The position numbers and the translations under genes were made by a program. A stretch of 64,000 bases of DNA from Ianthella basta (taxonomy: Eukaryota; Porifera; Demospongiae; Verongiida; Ianthellidae), in assembly GCA_964019415.1 (NCBI GenBank), contig OZ025883.1, forward strand, positions 4,487,088-4,551,087. The letters are read 5' to 3'. This document shows, in pieces, positions 23,101 to 33,800 of the stretch (positions within the stretch are counted from its first letter, which is position 1; every line of letters starts with the position of its first letter). Under the pieces are notes generated by a model. That model searched no databases. It was not told where the DNA came from and saw nothing but the letters and a program-made list of their open reading frames with translations.

Positions 23101-26100
23101 ACATACAAAGTCGTCCCTTGTCCGAATTGGTCCATCTTCGATGACCTCAGAAATATGGTCATGACTGTGGGATTTTCATGCGAATCTACAGCGATATCGC
23201 CCATGGACAGATGCTTGTCCTTGTTGTATGATGTGGGTGACTCCTGTGTAAATTCTCCACAACGTAAGAAAGCAAAAAAGGCCATGGTACATGCTGCCCA
23301 CATCATCTTCTGATCAAAGGTGGTAACGGTCTTTTGCAAGCCTGCCTTAATGTGGAGGAGTATTGATGGAGTTATTGGCAGCCGTTCTTGACCGGATGCT
23401 CTGGGTTTTGTGCGCTTTATGCCCTTGAGGACAAGATCCAACCGATGGCAGTTTTCCAGTGGGTTGGGGAAACCTTGGGTGATGTGCAAGTGACGTACTC
23501 CTGACAGGTATGACTTGATGGTGGTTTGAGCTCGGGATTGAGCCAGTTCTGTTACAAAAAGAATAATGGTTGCTTCACTGGCTGGTAGTGGAACTCAATT
23601 TAGACAGGAGCAGAAGTCCAGGAACAGCCGATGTGCACAGCTGTAGACCTTCTGCGTGCTGGTGGCAATGCCATTCTTCATATAGACTTCAGCTTGATCT
23701 TCCAAGTGGGCGAGAGCCAATCTGGTTGTGTCTCCACCACCAGGGACCACAGTGCCTCCAGGACTGGAGTGGGGTTCCGCAGGGCCTTGGGGGAGGAGAA
23801 GAAAAACTTATCAAGGTCATTTCTTGACAGGGCATCTGCCATGACATTCTGAGCCCCCGAAATATGGATTGCTGAGGTGCGAATGTCATGCTTGGCACTG
23901 AAAAATTGTAGGCAGCGGAGTAGATGCATGATGCCGCTGTCTCTACTGCTTCCTGCTTGGATTACTGCCACCACTGCTGCATTATCGGAATGGAACAACA
24001 CATGCTGCGCTCTCAACTCCCGGCCCCACACTGCCACTGAGAGGATGATCGGCACTAGCTCCTTGGTCGTGATGTTCACTGTGGACCACTTGTCTGACCA
24101 TTGTGCCTTGAACCAGTGGTTTCCACACACACTGCCACAGCCCCAGTTTCCCGACGCATCGGTGAACACATGCGTGTCTGGTGGTCGGCTCAAGTGACTC
24201 TGTAGGAGTGAGACTCCATTCCATTGATCAAGGAATAGGCTCCACCACGTGAGGTCAGACTTGAATTCCTGGTTTATGCGGATCCAGTCCTCTAGCCCCT
24301 GGCGTGAGCTGGCCAGGTCGATCATCCGCCTCAGGAATGTCCTGCCTGGCCTAACAACTTTACAGGCGTGGGCCAGTTCCCCAATGAGCGATAGCATCTC
24401 TCTTTTCCTGGCTGCTCGTCTGGTATGTAACCATGTGTCAATCAGCTGCTGCAAGCGGACCTTCTTTTCATCTGGGAGCTTCTGTGTCATGTTTGTGCTG
24501 TTGAACTCAATGCCTAGGAAAATGATTACTGTTGTGGGCTTCTCCAGTTTCTCTGCCTGCAATGGCAGGCCCAGCTCTTGACATGTGGCAATGATCAGCT
24601 GCAAGTTGTCGCTACATTGGGGTGAGTTGGCTGCCCCAAAGGTTATGAAATCATCAATGTAGTGCAGACATGATGTTATGCCTCGTTTTTGGAGTATCCA
24701 CTCCATGGCATCTGAAACAGCACAGAAGATCTTCGGGGCTGAACGTAGACCGAAGGGAAGAACAGTGTCGACGTAGAGATGGTTGGCCCATAGCATTCCC
24801 AGGAGGGGTCTGTCTTGTGGATGGACTGGGATGTTTCTGTAGGCATGGGCGATGTCTACCTTCGCCATTTGGGAGTCGGGGCCTAAGTCTGACACTATTC
24901 TTGCCGCGTCATCGACTGTGGCATACTGGAGAGAGCTCAGGTGTCTGTCAATTCCTGTGTTCACGCTGTGATTAGGAGGAAAGGACAAGTCCAGTATTAG
25001 GCGCCACTTGCCCTGTTGGTGCCTCTTAGGTATGACACCGAAGCGGTTGGTATGTATGACTTCTGTGTAAAGGTTTGGCTGTAGAGGGCCAATGACGCGG
25101 TGGCTCTGTAGTTCCTGAGTGAGGTAGTTCGTGACCACTCCTGGGTGTTCCCTTGTCGAGGGCATGTTCGATGTTGTGGCCCTGAGGTGTGTGTCAGCAT
25201 TGAACCCAATGCGGAAGCCTTGCTGGATGCCGGCTACTAGGTAGCCTGCCAGCCATTGGTCAGGGTGGTCGCGTAGTGCTTTCTCCCAAGCTTCTGCCAC
25301 TAGTGGAGACGAGACAGTCGTGATACCCGGAACTGGGTTGAAAAGGGGGGGGTCTATTCTGTAGCTATCAAGTTCTAGCAAATCAGATGTATATGGATAA
25401 CTGCTGTTTTGTATTGTGGCTAGAGTTACTGGGGAGTAGTGTGCCTGGGTAAGGTGTGCGTAATGAACTTCAAATCCCTGTGAGAGTGATAGGTCATCGG
25501 TGCTTTCGGTATTTAGTGAATCATCTGAATCGTGAATTATATGCAAATTGAATGCGGACTGTTGTACTGTGATGTCACTACTTGCGTGTGCTTCCACGAA
25601 GCGCTTTGCTCCCTCCGTTACGAAAGGAACGGCTCTTGTCGTCACTGGACGGGCCCCCCTGCCCTGTTTGGGATATGGGGAGAAGCGCTGTGCTTCGACC
25701 AGGTATGGACATTCTTTGGCCTTGTGGTTCCTGTGGCACTCCACGCAGATATGTTTGAAGGTGCAGGTGCTCCCTTGGCAACCCTTCCAATTCCATTTGA
25801 GACAGATGGGGGGAATGCCCTCATCATTCTTTGCAGAGGGTTTTTCTGGTGGCTTCTCGTAGTCGTCGCAACTCTCAGTAGGGTGATCTAGGCTGAAGCA
25901 GATGCTGCAGTGGTCTTGTGTTTTTGCATCTGCGAATGCTAGTGCCCATAGCGATGTGTTGACTTCTGCCCAGGGGTTGCCTGGCTTTCCAGCGGCTCAC
26001 TTGCGGAAGTTGCGGTCATAGCTAATCCAGCCATCCCCTTTGAACTTACGGGCGGCATGGACTATGAGGGAGCTGTATGCTAGCAAATCAGGTGTTCTTT

Positions 26101-29100
26101 CTGGTTGATCCAGAATGATTATGTATGCGTTGAAACATTCTACCCATTGAAGGATGTTGGTAATCTTTCGCTTTTTGCGGTTGGTGTCCTTGTCTTTATT
26201 TGCAGATGCTGGTTTTTCATCGCTTGTGTTGTCAGCCAGGAGTTCGGCCAGCTCAATAAACTCCTGATTGCGGACCTTTTGGACTAGCGACTGAGAAACC
26301 AGTGTGGTGTTGGGGCCAACGACTATTGGTTTGGTTGCCTGTGGCTTTGAAGGGGTTGTAGACCCCATGGCAATTTGCTCACCTAGTTGCAGGGATTGGT
26401 CTGTAGCTATGTGGGACTGGTTGGAGGTTTGTATTAGGGGCACTGTAGCAATTGAACTAGGGGCAGGCATATTCCCGTTACCTTGCATGACAGAGTTACC
26501 CTGACTAGGTTGCATACCTTGGTTGAGGGAGGCTACTTGGCTTTGTTGCGCTGGTACGGGGGACGTTGTCTCCCTCCCTGTCGTGCCTGGCGGCTCCGCT
26601 GCGGTTCTCAATTGGCTGAGGTGGGAATCCAGGCCGGTGTGGAAGCCATTGAGCGCCGTCGACAAGGTAGACTCCATAGATGCTGTGAGTTGCCCGGTAA
26701 GCAATGAGACGGCGTCCTGCGGGCCTGAAGACTTGCCGTGACGCTCCCCGCTACTGGAGGTGGCATTCGGGTCCATGTCCACGTGCTGCAGCCTGTAGTC
26801 TGCCTTTATGGTTTTTCCACGAACCGTCTGGTGAGCACGTTGCGTGCGAAAAGCACGTGCTCGCCCCTTGCGTGGTCCCGCCCCCCAATTAACTTTGTTT
26901 AATCCTCATTAAACTCCATATAAAGTACATAGTCAGTTTATTTACTTTGCTCCAAATGAATAAATGTTGGTGCACAAGGGGTGACAAGTAGATAATCTAC
27001 GTACATCGTGTTTGAAAAGAATGAGAGTGATGCATTGAATTGGTGACTCGGCAAAGTAAGCTCGAATGCACTTCAAACTTGGTGAAAGCAGGAAGATGAC
27101 TTGTGCTTATCTATCTATGTACCTGCCCAGGATATCTTGAATTCACCAAAATTATTTTGTGCTTATTTGTGTTAGCTACTCTCGATTCATGCATTTTTCT
27201 TTAGCTCATGAAGGAGTAGGGGAAGCTTAGTGAGACAGCATTTCATGGCATACTCAACATGGCCTTGAGCTACCAATGGGTATGCATATAGGAGCGTCAC
27301 CAGTAGAAATTGCACCTTAGCCTGGAAAATGACCACCAAAACATGGCAACTTTTAGGGGACCACCAAAACATGGCAACTTTTAGGGGACGAAAAGTGATA
27401 TTCATCGACTTTGGTGAGAATTTTGAGCAACTGTGCAGCAATTATGTATGTCATTTATATAATGCACAATTCGTACCTATTGATGCTAGAAGTATAGGCC
27501 TTTAAGTCGTTTTATTCAAATCCACTCGCAGTTCTCTGGACGGGCTTATCAGAGCTGGAAATGCCAGTGTCCGTCTGCTGATAGGTTTATTACCTTTATA
27601 TTACGTGATGGCAGTTGTTACAACCTTAGCAAACAACAGAACAATGGAAACCACATCATGAGACTTGACAGGAGTGAATGTCCTGCCTCCATTTTCTCTT
27701 GCTACAGTATTTTGTGTCGTGTGTATGTAAATAAAATGGTGAAGATACTTTATTCAACTGACGATTTCTTGCTGATACAAGCACACGTTCACTTCAAACT
27801 TCTTGTGGCTATCTAAACATGAAAAATGTTGAGCCAAGTGCGTTGAGGTGCAAATTTTACTGGTGACTCTCACATATACGTATGTGACTGCCAAACACAC
27901 CATTGCTAGGAGTAGTGTATATAAAGTATGCACGATATGATGTTCACTAACAAGATTTCAGAGTAGGCATCTTGCAGCTCACATTTCAGCTGTGTGTCTT
28001 TTGTGTTACCACTGGTCCTGCAGGTGACCATGCTGTTAAGAAAGTAACCAAATGTGTTACTATTCGAAGCATTGATTCCAATGTTCCCGCAGAGTCACCG
28101 GAGAAGTGGGTAAACTGCTTCAATATGATATCACCATCACGGCAGCCCCTTTGCACAAGAAGTGAGTGGGAGTCAGCCAATATTTCCCACGTGTTGCTGG
28201 ACATCGATATCCCCAACCAGCAGCTGTACCATCTCCCTCTGCTAGTCACTCCAGCACACTGCATCTACCTTGTTACATTCGACTTGCGCTGTCTGGAGGA
28301 GTCACTCACTACGATCCACAATGTGATGAAGAATGTGTATGCGCTCTCCTTGTACACAACTGTGCATGGAGGCAGGGAATGCCCACCAAAGGTGCTTCTA
28401 GTGGGCATGCATGCTGATGAGGTGGAGGGCAAGAGTAGAAGGGGTTTTTCACGGAAGCTCGAAGAGATGCTGAAGAAGATGCCCTACAAAAGGCTGGTCA
28501 TTAGGCCTGGCGGGGATGAGCCACTCTGGGCAGTCAATGGAGAGGATCTGTCCCTTAGTAAGACTGGCCCTCTGTCATGTCAGATCCAGGAACACTGCTC
28601 TTGGCACGAAGCAGAGGTCCACCGATGGATAGGATACCACCAACAGCTTCAGGAGGAGCTCAAGGGTGCTCCATGCATTCTGTACCATGATCTCAAGGCT
28701 AAAGTGGCTGCCATATCATCTGAAGGGGCAAGCCTGAAGTTCGACGAGTTCCTGAAATTTTTGCATGATTACGGCTTCATCTTTTACGATTCAGTCAAGG
28801 AAGGGGAAGAAGCTGAAAAGGTTGTCCTGCTGAAGCCTCAGTACCTCTGCAACCTTTTGGCTAAAGTACAGGAGCTCAGCAAGAGCAGAGATAGCGTTAC
28901 CATAGCTGACCTCTTGTCAAGCACTGCTGCATGCATAGAAGCTAGTGCAAAGCATGACAAATGGTTTCGGCGCATCTGCATTAACATGGGTCTCGTGTTT
29001 GAGCTGGTAAAGGAGGTGCACTCTGAGTATGTATTCCTAATGGGCTTGAAGGCTGGGCCTAGCAGCCCACATCATGATTCCTACAGCATTCCGCCACTCT

Positions 29101-29886
29101 TGCTCACCTTCAAGGCTTCCAGTAGTGATGATATAGACGAGGAATGCTTGCTGCCATCACACTTCTTTGCAGCTTTTGCAACCAGGCTCGTACGTGCCTT
29201 GACAGAGGGCAATCGAAAACTGAATGAAGGAAAGCAAACAAGGACTGTGTTGAAAGTTGAAAAGATAGAACAACATTATGTGCTAATCTGCATAGGCTCC
29301 TCCTATGTCCACGTGGTGGAGCAAGAAGCCTGCATTGAGATCGGTCTTCAGCAGCTAGAGGTTCGTGGCCGGAAAACCAATGATAGGAAAAAGATGCAAA
29401 TTTTGCATTCCTTGTGCCAGCGCGTCAACAAAGCCGCAGCAGAATCTGCGAAAAGCACTCTGCACTGTCTGAAGCTGGCCGAGACAGGCATACATTATGG
29501 ATTTTACCATACACGCACAACAGAAGATGGTCCAGTAGAGGATGCTTTCGGGGAATATTCACTTGATGAAGAAGGTCCTTTTCTACAGTGCACTTGCTGT
29601 GAAGATACAGTGCAGCCCACCACCCCACTGCACGAGATGTGGTTCGAAGAGAAAATTGACTTTGATGAGGTATGTGACTATCCATGTATGCTTTATAGAG
29701 TCCATATTACACGATGAATACGTATATACACATGTGCTATGCACGCTAACTTAGTGTAGCTAGAAAGATTAACTAGAAAGTGCTTTTGAATGTTTTTCTT
29801 CCATTACCTATTTATAGGTGTCAATAAAGTCTGTAGAGATCACAGACCCAAGACGCTATACAATTAGGAAGCTTTTTGTGCTGTGA
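18804..29886 (+). CDS. CARD-like + pseudo-Roc + COR protein (six exons)
   Basis: Exons 18804-18819, 19358-19636, 19810-19872, 20277-20345, 28024-29669 and 29818-29886 join in frame (phases 1,1,1,1,0) to about 713 residues ending in TGA. Exon 2 (residues 6-98) is an alpha-helical CARD-like death fold (EEIDAKAIAFDLKHKG; IIAVQGNPKMKKLGKDM). Two short linker exons follow. Exon 5 matches the Roc-COR exon at 14913: KVTKCVTI aligns with QITKCTTI, and SPEKWVNCF with APEWVECY. The Walker A segment between them is missing, G3 reads DIDIPNQ instead of DTGGQ, and G4 reads GMHADEV. I infer a domain that no longer binds GTP normally, acting as a scaffold or as a partner of the neighbouring paralogue. Intron 4 is 7.7 kb because it holds a DIRS retroelement; a missed exon there cannot be excluded. 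Confidence 0.75.
20088..20186. repeat. (GT)n microsatellite
   Basis: About 95 nt of GT repeat with one GCGTGC interruption, in intron 3 of the CARD-ROCO gene, ending about 90 nt before the exon at 20277. Confidence 0.97.
20346..21937. other. Intron 4, left part: no gene seen
   Basis: Intronic sequence of the CARD-ROCO gene. I see no exon with convincing splice sites and conserved coding. A TAGTCTTGCG motif at 20519 resembles repeat ends seen at 30105 and 63160. Confidence 0.4.
21938..22262. repeat. Minisatellite, about 11 copies of a 29-32 bp unit
   Basis: The unit begins GGCCAACGCTGTTGGCCACT and varies in its last 10 bases (GAACTGGCA, GAATTGGCT, GGTTACCTGGCG). Length steps from 32 to 29 bp across the array. 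Each unit holds a small inverted repeat, GGCCAACG/TGTTGGCC. It lies between intron sequence and the DIRS element. Confidence 0.92.
22746..23681 (-). CDS. DIRS tyrosine recombinase with one in-frame TGA
   Basis: The frame starts with ATG at 23681-23679, overlapping the RNase H stop TGA (23680-23678) as ATGA, an arrangement suited to termination-reinitiation. A TGA at 23597-23595 (codon 29) interrupts it; a downstream ATG at 23489 would give a 247-residue protein lacking part of the core-binding region. The catalytic residues are present: Arg in FLRCGE, HSFR, the Trp of LGRW and the nucleophile Tyr in YQLYIR. It would insert the circular DNA copy by strand exchange rather than by integrase chemistry. 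Confidence 0.85.
23678..26782 (-). CDS. DIRS gag-RT-RNase H polyprotein with one in-frame TGA
   Basis: One reading frame from ATG at 26782 to TGA at 23678, 1034 codons, open except for a TGA at 25999-25997 (codon 262). Before the TGA is a gag-like region; the frame continues in gag after it (AAGKPGNPWAEVN), then a Cys/His cluster (CSICFSLDHPTESC and CLKWNWKGC..CTFKHICVEC) typical of DIRS gag. The reverse transcriptase carries the catalytic YIDDF at about 24661. RNase H follows with TDASGNWGCGS and HSDNAAVV, ending ADALSRNDLD. The TGA lies where a CGA Arg would fit, so C-to-T decay at CpG is a simple explanation. Function: reverse transcription of the element. Confidence 0.85.
27288..27877. 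mobile_element. TIR element of about 590 bp in intron 4
   Basis: The left end GTCACCAGTAGAAATTGCACC (27296) is the inverted partner of the right end TTTTACTGGTGACTCTCACA (27858-27877), and TATA/TATAC flanks fit a TA target. A better-preserved relative of the same length and ends is at 58587-59177. A 28-bp direct repeat (CCACCAAAACATGGCAAC..) is duplicated at 27329-27387 inside it. No transposase is encoded. Confidence 0.5.
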
Positions 29887-30484
29887 CATACCCAGTGGAC
29901 TTAATTGATTTGCATTTTGTTATTTTACAGTGAGTTTTGTACATTTATGCTTATCTTTGCATATTATACTTACCTTTACAAAGTGTATTCTTTATTATTT
30001 CATGCGAATGTGTATTTAGCTGTACCCTTCAGCAGTCATTGCTGTATCATTATAATTGTATATTCTGTTTAATAATAGTGTGACTTTTACCATGGCAAGG
30101 TTTAGTCTTGCGAGCCAGCCCCTCCCCCAGCCCCTTCCATGGAAGAAGGGCTTGCTCGAGAGACTAGGCAAGGTTTGTAATAGGCATTCAAATCATTGCC
30201 ACAAGTTGCATAGCTAAGGCATCCACGATCATGTGTGAGTACAAGAAGATTAAATCAATATCCCCATGGTTATATACGTAATTGCGAGCTATAAGGCCCA
30301 GGGATCCCTGAGTGAGCATTCATGAGTATGTATATATAATGGTCAGGACAATGCTGCATGGTACACGAAATGTATAGTTAAACGTCGCCCAAGAGGTGCA
30401 TGCGGTGTCTGCAGAATTTAGAGCACCAAGCTTAAGCTTGATTGTGCAAAGCACTCAGGTGATGAGTGGTCTAAATCCTCACCA
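29887..30484. other. Intergenic region between the CARD-ROCO and kinase genes
   Basis: No gene seen. Positions 30104-30172 form an imperfect inverted repeat (TAGTCTTGCGAGCC ... GCTTGCTCGAGAGACTA) around a C-rich loop, like a small foldback repeat. Confidence 0.45.
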
Positions 30485-30564
30485 ACACCAATTTCGACTT
30501 CCAGACACCAATTTCGACTTCCAGACACCAATTTTGACTTCCAGATACTAATTTCGACTTCCAA
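30485..30564. repeat. 20-bp tandem repeat, four copies
   Basis: Four exact-length units of ACACCAATTTCGACTTCCAG. Units 1 and 2 are identical, unit 3 has one change and unit 4 has three. It lies about 285 nt upstream of the kinase start codon. Confidence 0.95.
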
Positions 30565-30848
30565 TGTGTCCAGTCTGTGACACTGATTGATTGATTGTTG
30601 TATGCGTTGAAGCTGAATGGAAGGACTAGCTAGCTAGATAACAGTATAAGTCTGCTTTTGAGCTGGCCTCTAACCACCGAATTGTTAGATTAATAGTGGT
30701 CAGTCTCATATACCCAGGCATAAGATTATATCTAATCATGCGTTATGCAGGGATTTCGAAATTTTCCCGAAGGAAAATTCATGCACCTGGGGCCTACATT
30801 CAATGGGATTTTCCCAGAATTTGGCATGACATCATCGCACATTTTAAA

Positions 30849-33800
30849 ATGGCGGACGAAGACAAAGAACAGAAAATTCTCTTCAACTTTCTCAAGCATT
30901 ATCAACTGGAACAGCACTTCGAAAGGTTGCTGAACGAGCGTGTTACACGAGTGCAACATTTGAAGAACACGAGAAACGAGACTCTACTCAAGCTGGGATT
31001 CAAAGAGGCGGAGATTGATCGACTCAAGACTAAGTTGTCGCAAAACTTTGGGGACGGTGCCTTGGGCAGAGTGAAGGTAGGTTCGGAAGTAGTATTCGTA
31101 GCAATTGGCTGAGAGTAAACCAATGCTATAGTCTTACTAGCGAAGGCAGACGAACTTTTACTATTTGGTGTGTGGTTCGCTCCCAAATTACACCGTGGTC
31201 TTGTTCGTGCCACTGTGAGTAAATCTAGTAATTGTGTCCTTCTGTGTGCCTATATGCATGCAGAGTACCTGGAAGAAAGATAGATTCACTAAAGACTCTG
31301 AGGAGTGGGAGCGCACACGAGATAGATTGAGGAGCAATGCCGCCCAGGTGAACGATGAAGACCCTTATGAGAACCCCTACGTTCTGGAGCCACATGAGGT
31401 TCTGATTGAGAGCAAGGATGTGACTATTGAGGAGCCAGTTGGGGAGGGATCCTTTGGCAAGGTGTACCGCGGACAGTGGAGAAACAGGAACACTGGAAAT
31501 AATGTGAGGCAGGGAGGAGGGGAGGGAAGGGGAGGGGAGGGGGAGGGAAGGGGTGGGACAAAGTAGCACCATGTTTATAGTGGTGTGTGTTTGTGTACCT
31601 TTATGCCAGTTGTTGTGTGGTTTATACCCACCAAATGTATTGTTGGCTGTCCTTCCTTTGAGCTGCTGAGGTTTAGGATAGACAGACTGTGATGTGTGAT
31701 GTTAACTTATTTTATTGACTATTTTCAGTTACTCAGTTGTACATTACTGGGTAAGCAAATGTGTTCACAAAGGCTCTGTTCTGGCACAGAGGAGCATGAA
31801 ATTACTTTTTCTTACAGCATTCCAAAACAATTGTGCCCACCATCTACTGCACACTGTGCAGTGCTGAATTTAGCAATTCTTTGGGGGGGGGGGGGGGGGG
31901 GAGGAGGGAGGGGGAGAGCAAAACAAAGTACTCAAGGGCTGGGGATACTAGGTTGCCATAAATGGCTTACTAAAGTTTCAAGGGGAGGGGCACATGCCCC
32001 CCACTGCCTCCCCCCCCGTAAATGCACCCCTGCTGTAGCTATGGATAAACTGGTTACTGAAAGTGCGTTTCCCATTGCTATTTCCTTCTCTGCTACTACG
32101 TATGTTAGGACTCGCGTTCAGATGAGTGGGAAACCGTTCGATAACATCGAACTTGGTTGTTGTCATAACTTGTATGAATTAACCAGTGCATTAGTAGCCT
32201 GCAGGTAATACATTTCTGAAACTCATTTTCCTTTCTCTATCATCTGTTGTAAACAACATGGTCATACTGCCAGGGTTTGTGCAGAGTGTGTGTGTGTTGT
32301 TTACACAACTATTATGGTGTTTAATGGATACAGCAGCCAGCTAACGGAGCACACACTGCAGAAATGTTCCTGCTGACCTATTGGTTGCAGTGAGTACTAA
32401 TTTAATGCAGAGGAGGTTGGCCGTGTATCACGTGATGGCGCCAGGAAACAAGTGCTTAACGAATTTAAACACATTTCAAACTGTAATTTTCTGTATTGTA
32501 ATGGATCCCACTCTTGCTCACTCGAGCTTGCAGGTATCCACACACACACTGCACATCATTCGAAAGTGCTGGTAAAGGTGTTTCTAAGTTGACACCACCC
32601 CTCTTATACCCCTATGTCACTGGAAGTGGATCTGGGCTACATCAGGCTAATGTGTTACATCTTCCTGTCTCCTCTCCTTCTCTCTCCCCCCCACTCACAA
32701 CACACAGCTGCCGGTGGCCATCAAGATGATTGAGTTGAATGAGGTTGGGACGCTGATAAGAGAGTACCAGTCTCTGGTGAAGATCAGACACCAGAATGTC
32801 ATTATCCTCTACGGCCTCAGCATTGACACACAGCCCATGCTGGTGAGCCCTGTGATATAGTAGGTATTACTGTGCATATGTACATACATTGCTTTGTACT
32901 GATCAGGTTAGCATTTGACCTTCCCTTCACTTTGCCGTATGCAGGCATCCCTACACATCCCTATACATACATAGTACATATGTAGTATACACAGTCCGTA
33001 CATATCCTCTAATATACTGTGTTAGCAAGAGCTGCTACTAAGAGTTGTACACTGGCTAGAGTGTGGAAGTAGTTGTTGTGACGATGAGGAGTTTATGTAA
33101 ATGTGATAATTGGTGGTTAGTGAATGAAAACGATAATCACTCATTAGCTAGAAGAAGTGAACAGCAATTATTAAAATGGCAGTCTCCAATCACCTTTACA
33201 TCATTTCCCTGTGATGTCAGCTTCCACCTTGTGTTTGACAGCCATTTCAGTTCTGCAATACATTCTGCAAACATTATGCCTCAGCTCAGTTGTAGCCTAA
33301 ACTGGCGACCCCTTGTTGGAATTCTTAGTTCCGCTCCTGTTCTGCATTATGTAGCAAGATACATACTCAACTGAATTGGGTGCATGAATTTATGTAGCTT
33401 CAATTTGTTCATCCTGTTTGGCTTGCAATTTGTGCTGACAAACTCACCCTTACTTCTGTCCACCCGTTTTCTTCTCTTCCTTTGTGCTGTGGTTGTTGTA
33501 ATGATGAACACATAGATTGAGGAGCTGGCACCTCTGGGCTCTCTCATTGACTTCTTGAAGCGGCATGGTTCCCTGGTCCACATAGAACAGATGCACCGCT
33601 ACTGTGTGCAGATAGCTGACGGGATGGCTTACCTCTCTCGGCACAAGATTGTACACAGGGACCTTGCCGCCAGGAATGTGTTGCTAAGCGACAAGGATAC
33701 TGTGAGTTTTGTAGGTGTTTTAATTAGAGTATTGCACAATGTATTTTTACATATTTGTTGAATTTCTTCAGCTTTGAATATTATGCGTTCTTTTTGTAGG

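Larger units (their letters stand above)
22746..26782 (-). mobile_element. DIRS-type tyrosine-recombinase retroelement (coding part)
   Basis: The coding order on the minus strand is gag, reverse transcriptase, RNase H, tyrosine recombinase. There is no aspartic protease and no DDE integrase, which is the DIRS-order architecture. Limits given are those of the coding region; I could not define the terminal or split repeats. A stem-loop (CTGGTAGCA/TGCTACTAC) lies just past the recombinase stop at 22700-22740. The element sits antisense in intron 4 of the CARD-ROCO gene. Two TGA codons interrupt otherwise open frames, so the copy is young but probably inactive unless TGA is read through. Confidence 0.9.

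Noticed and set aside
24249..25891. Plus-strand open frames of 100-119 residues opposite the DIRS genes
   Set aside because: They are antisense shadows of the RT and gag frames, which carry the catalytic motifs.
30485..30564. CRISPR-like array
   Set aside because: The 20-bp units are directly adjacent with no spacers; this is a simple tandem repeat in an animal genome.
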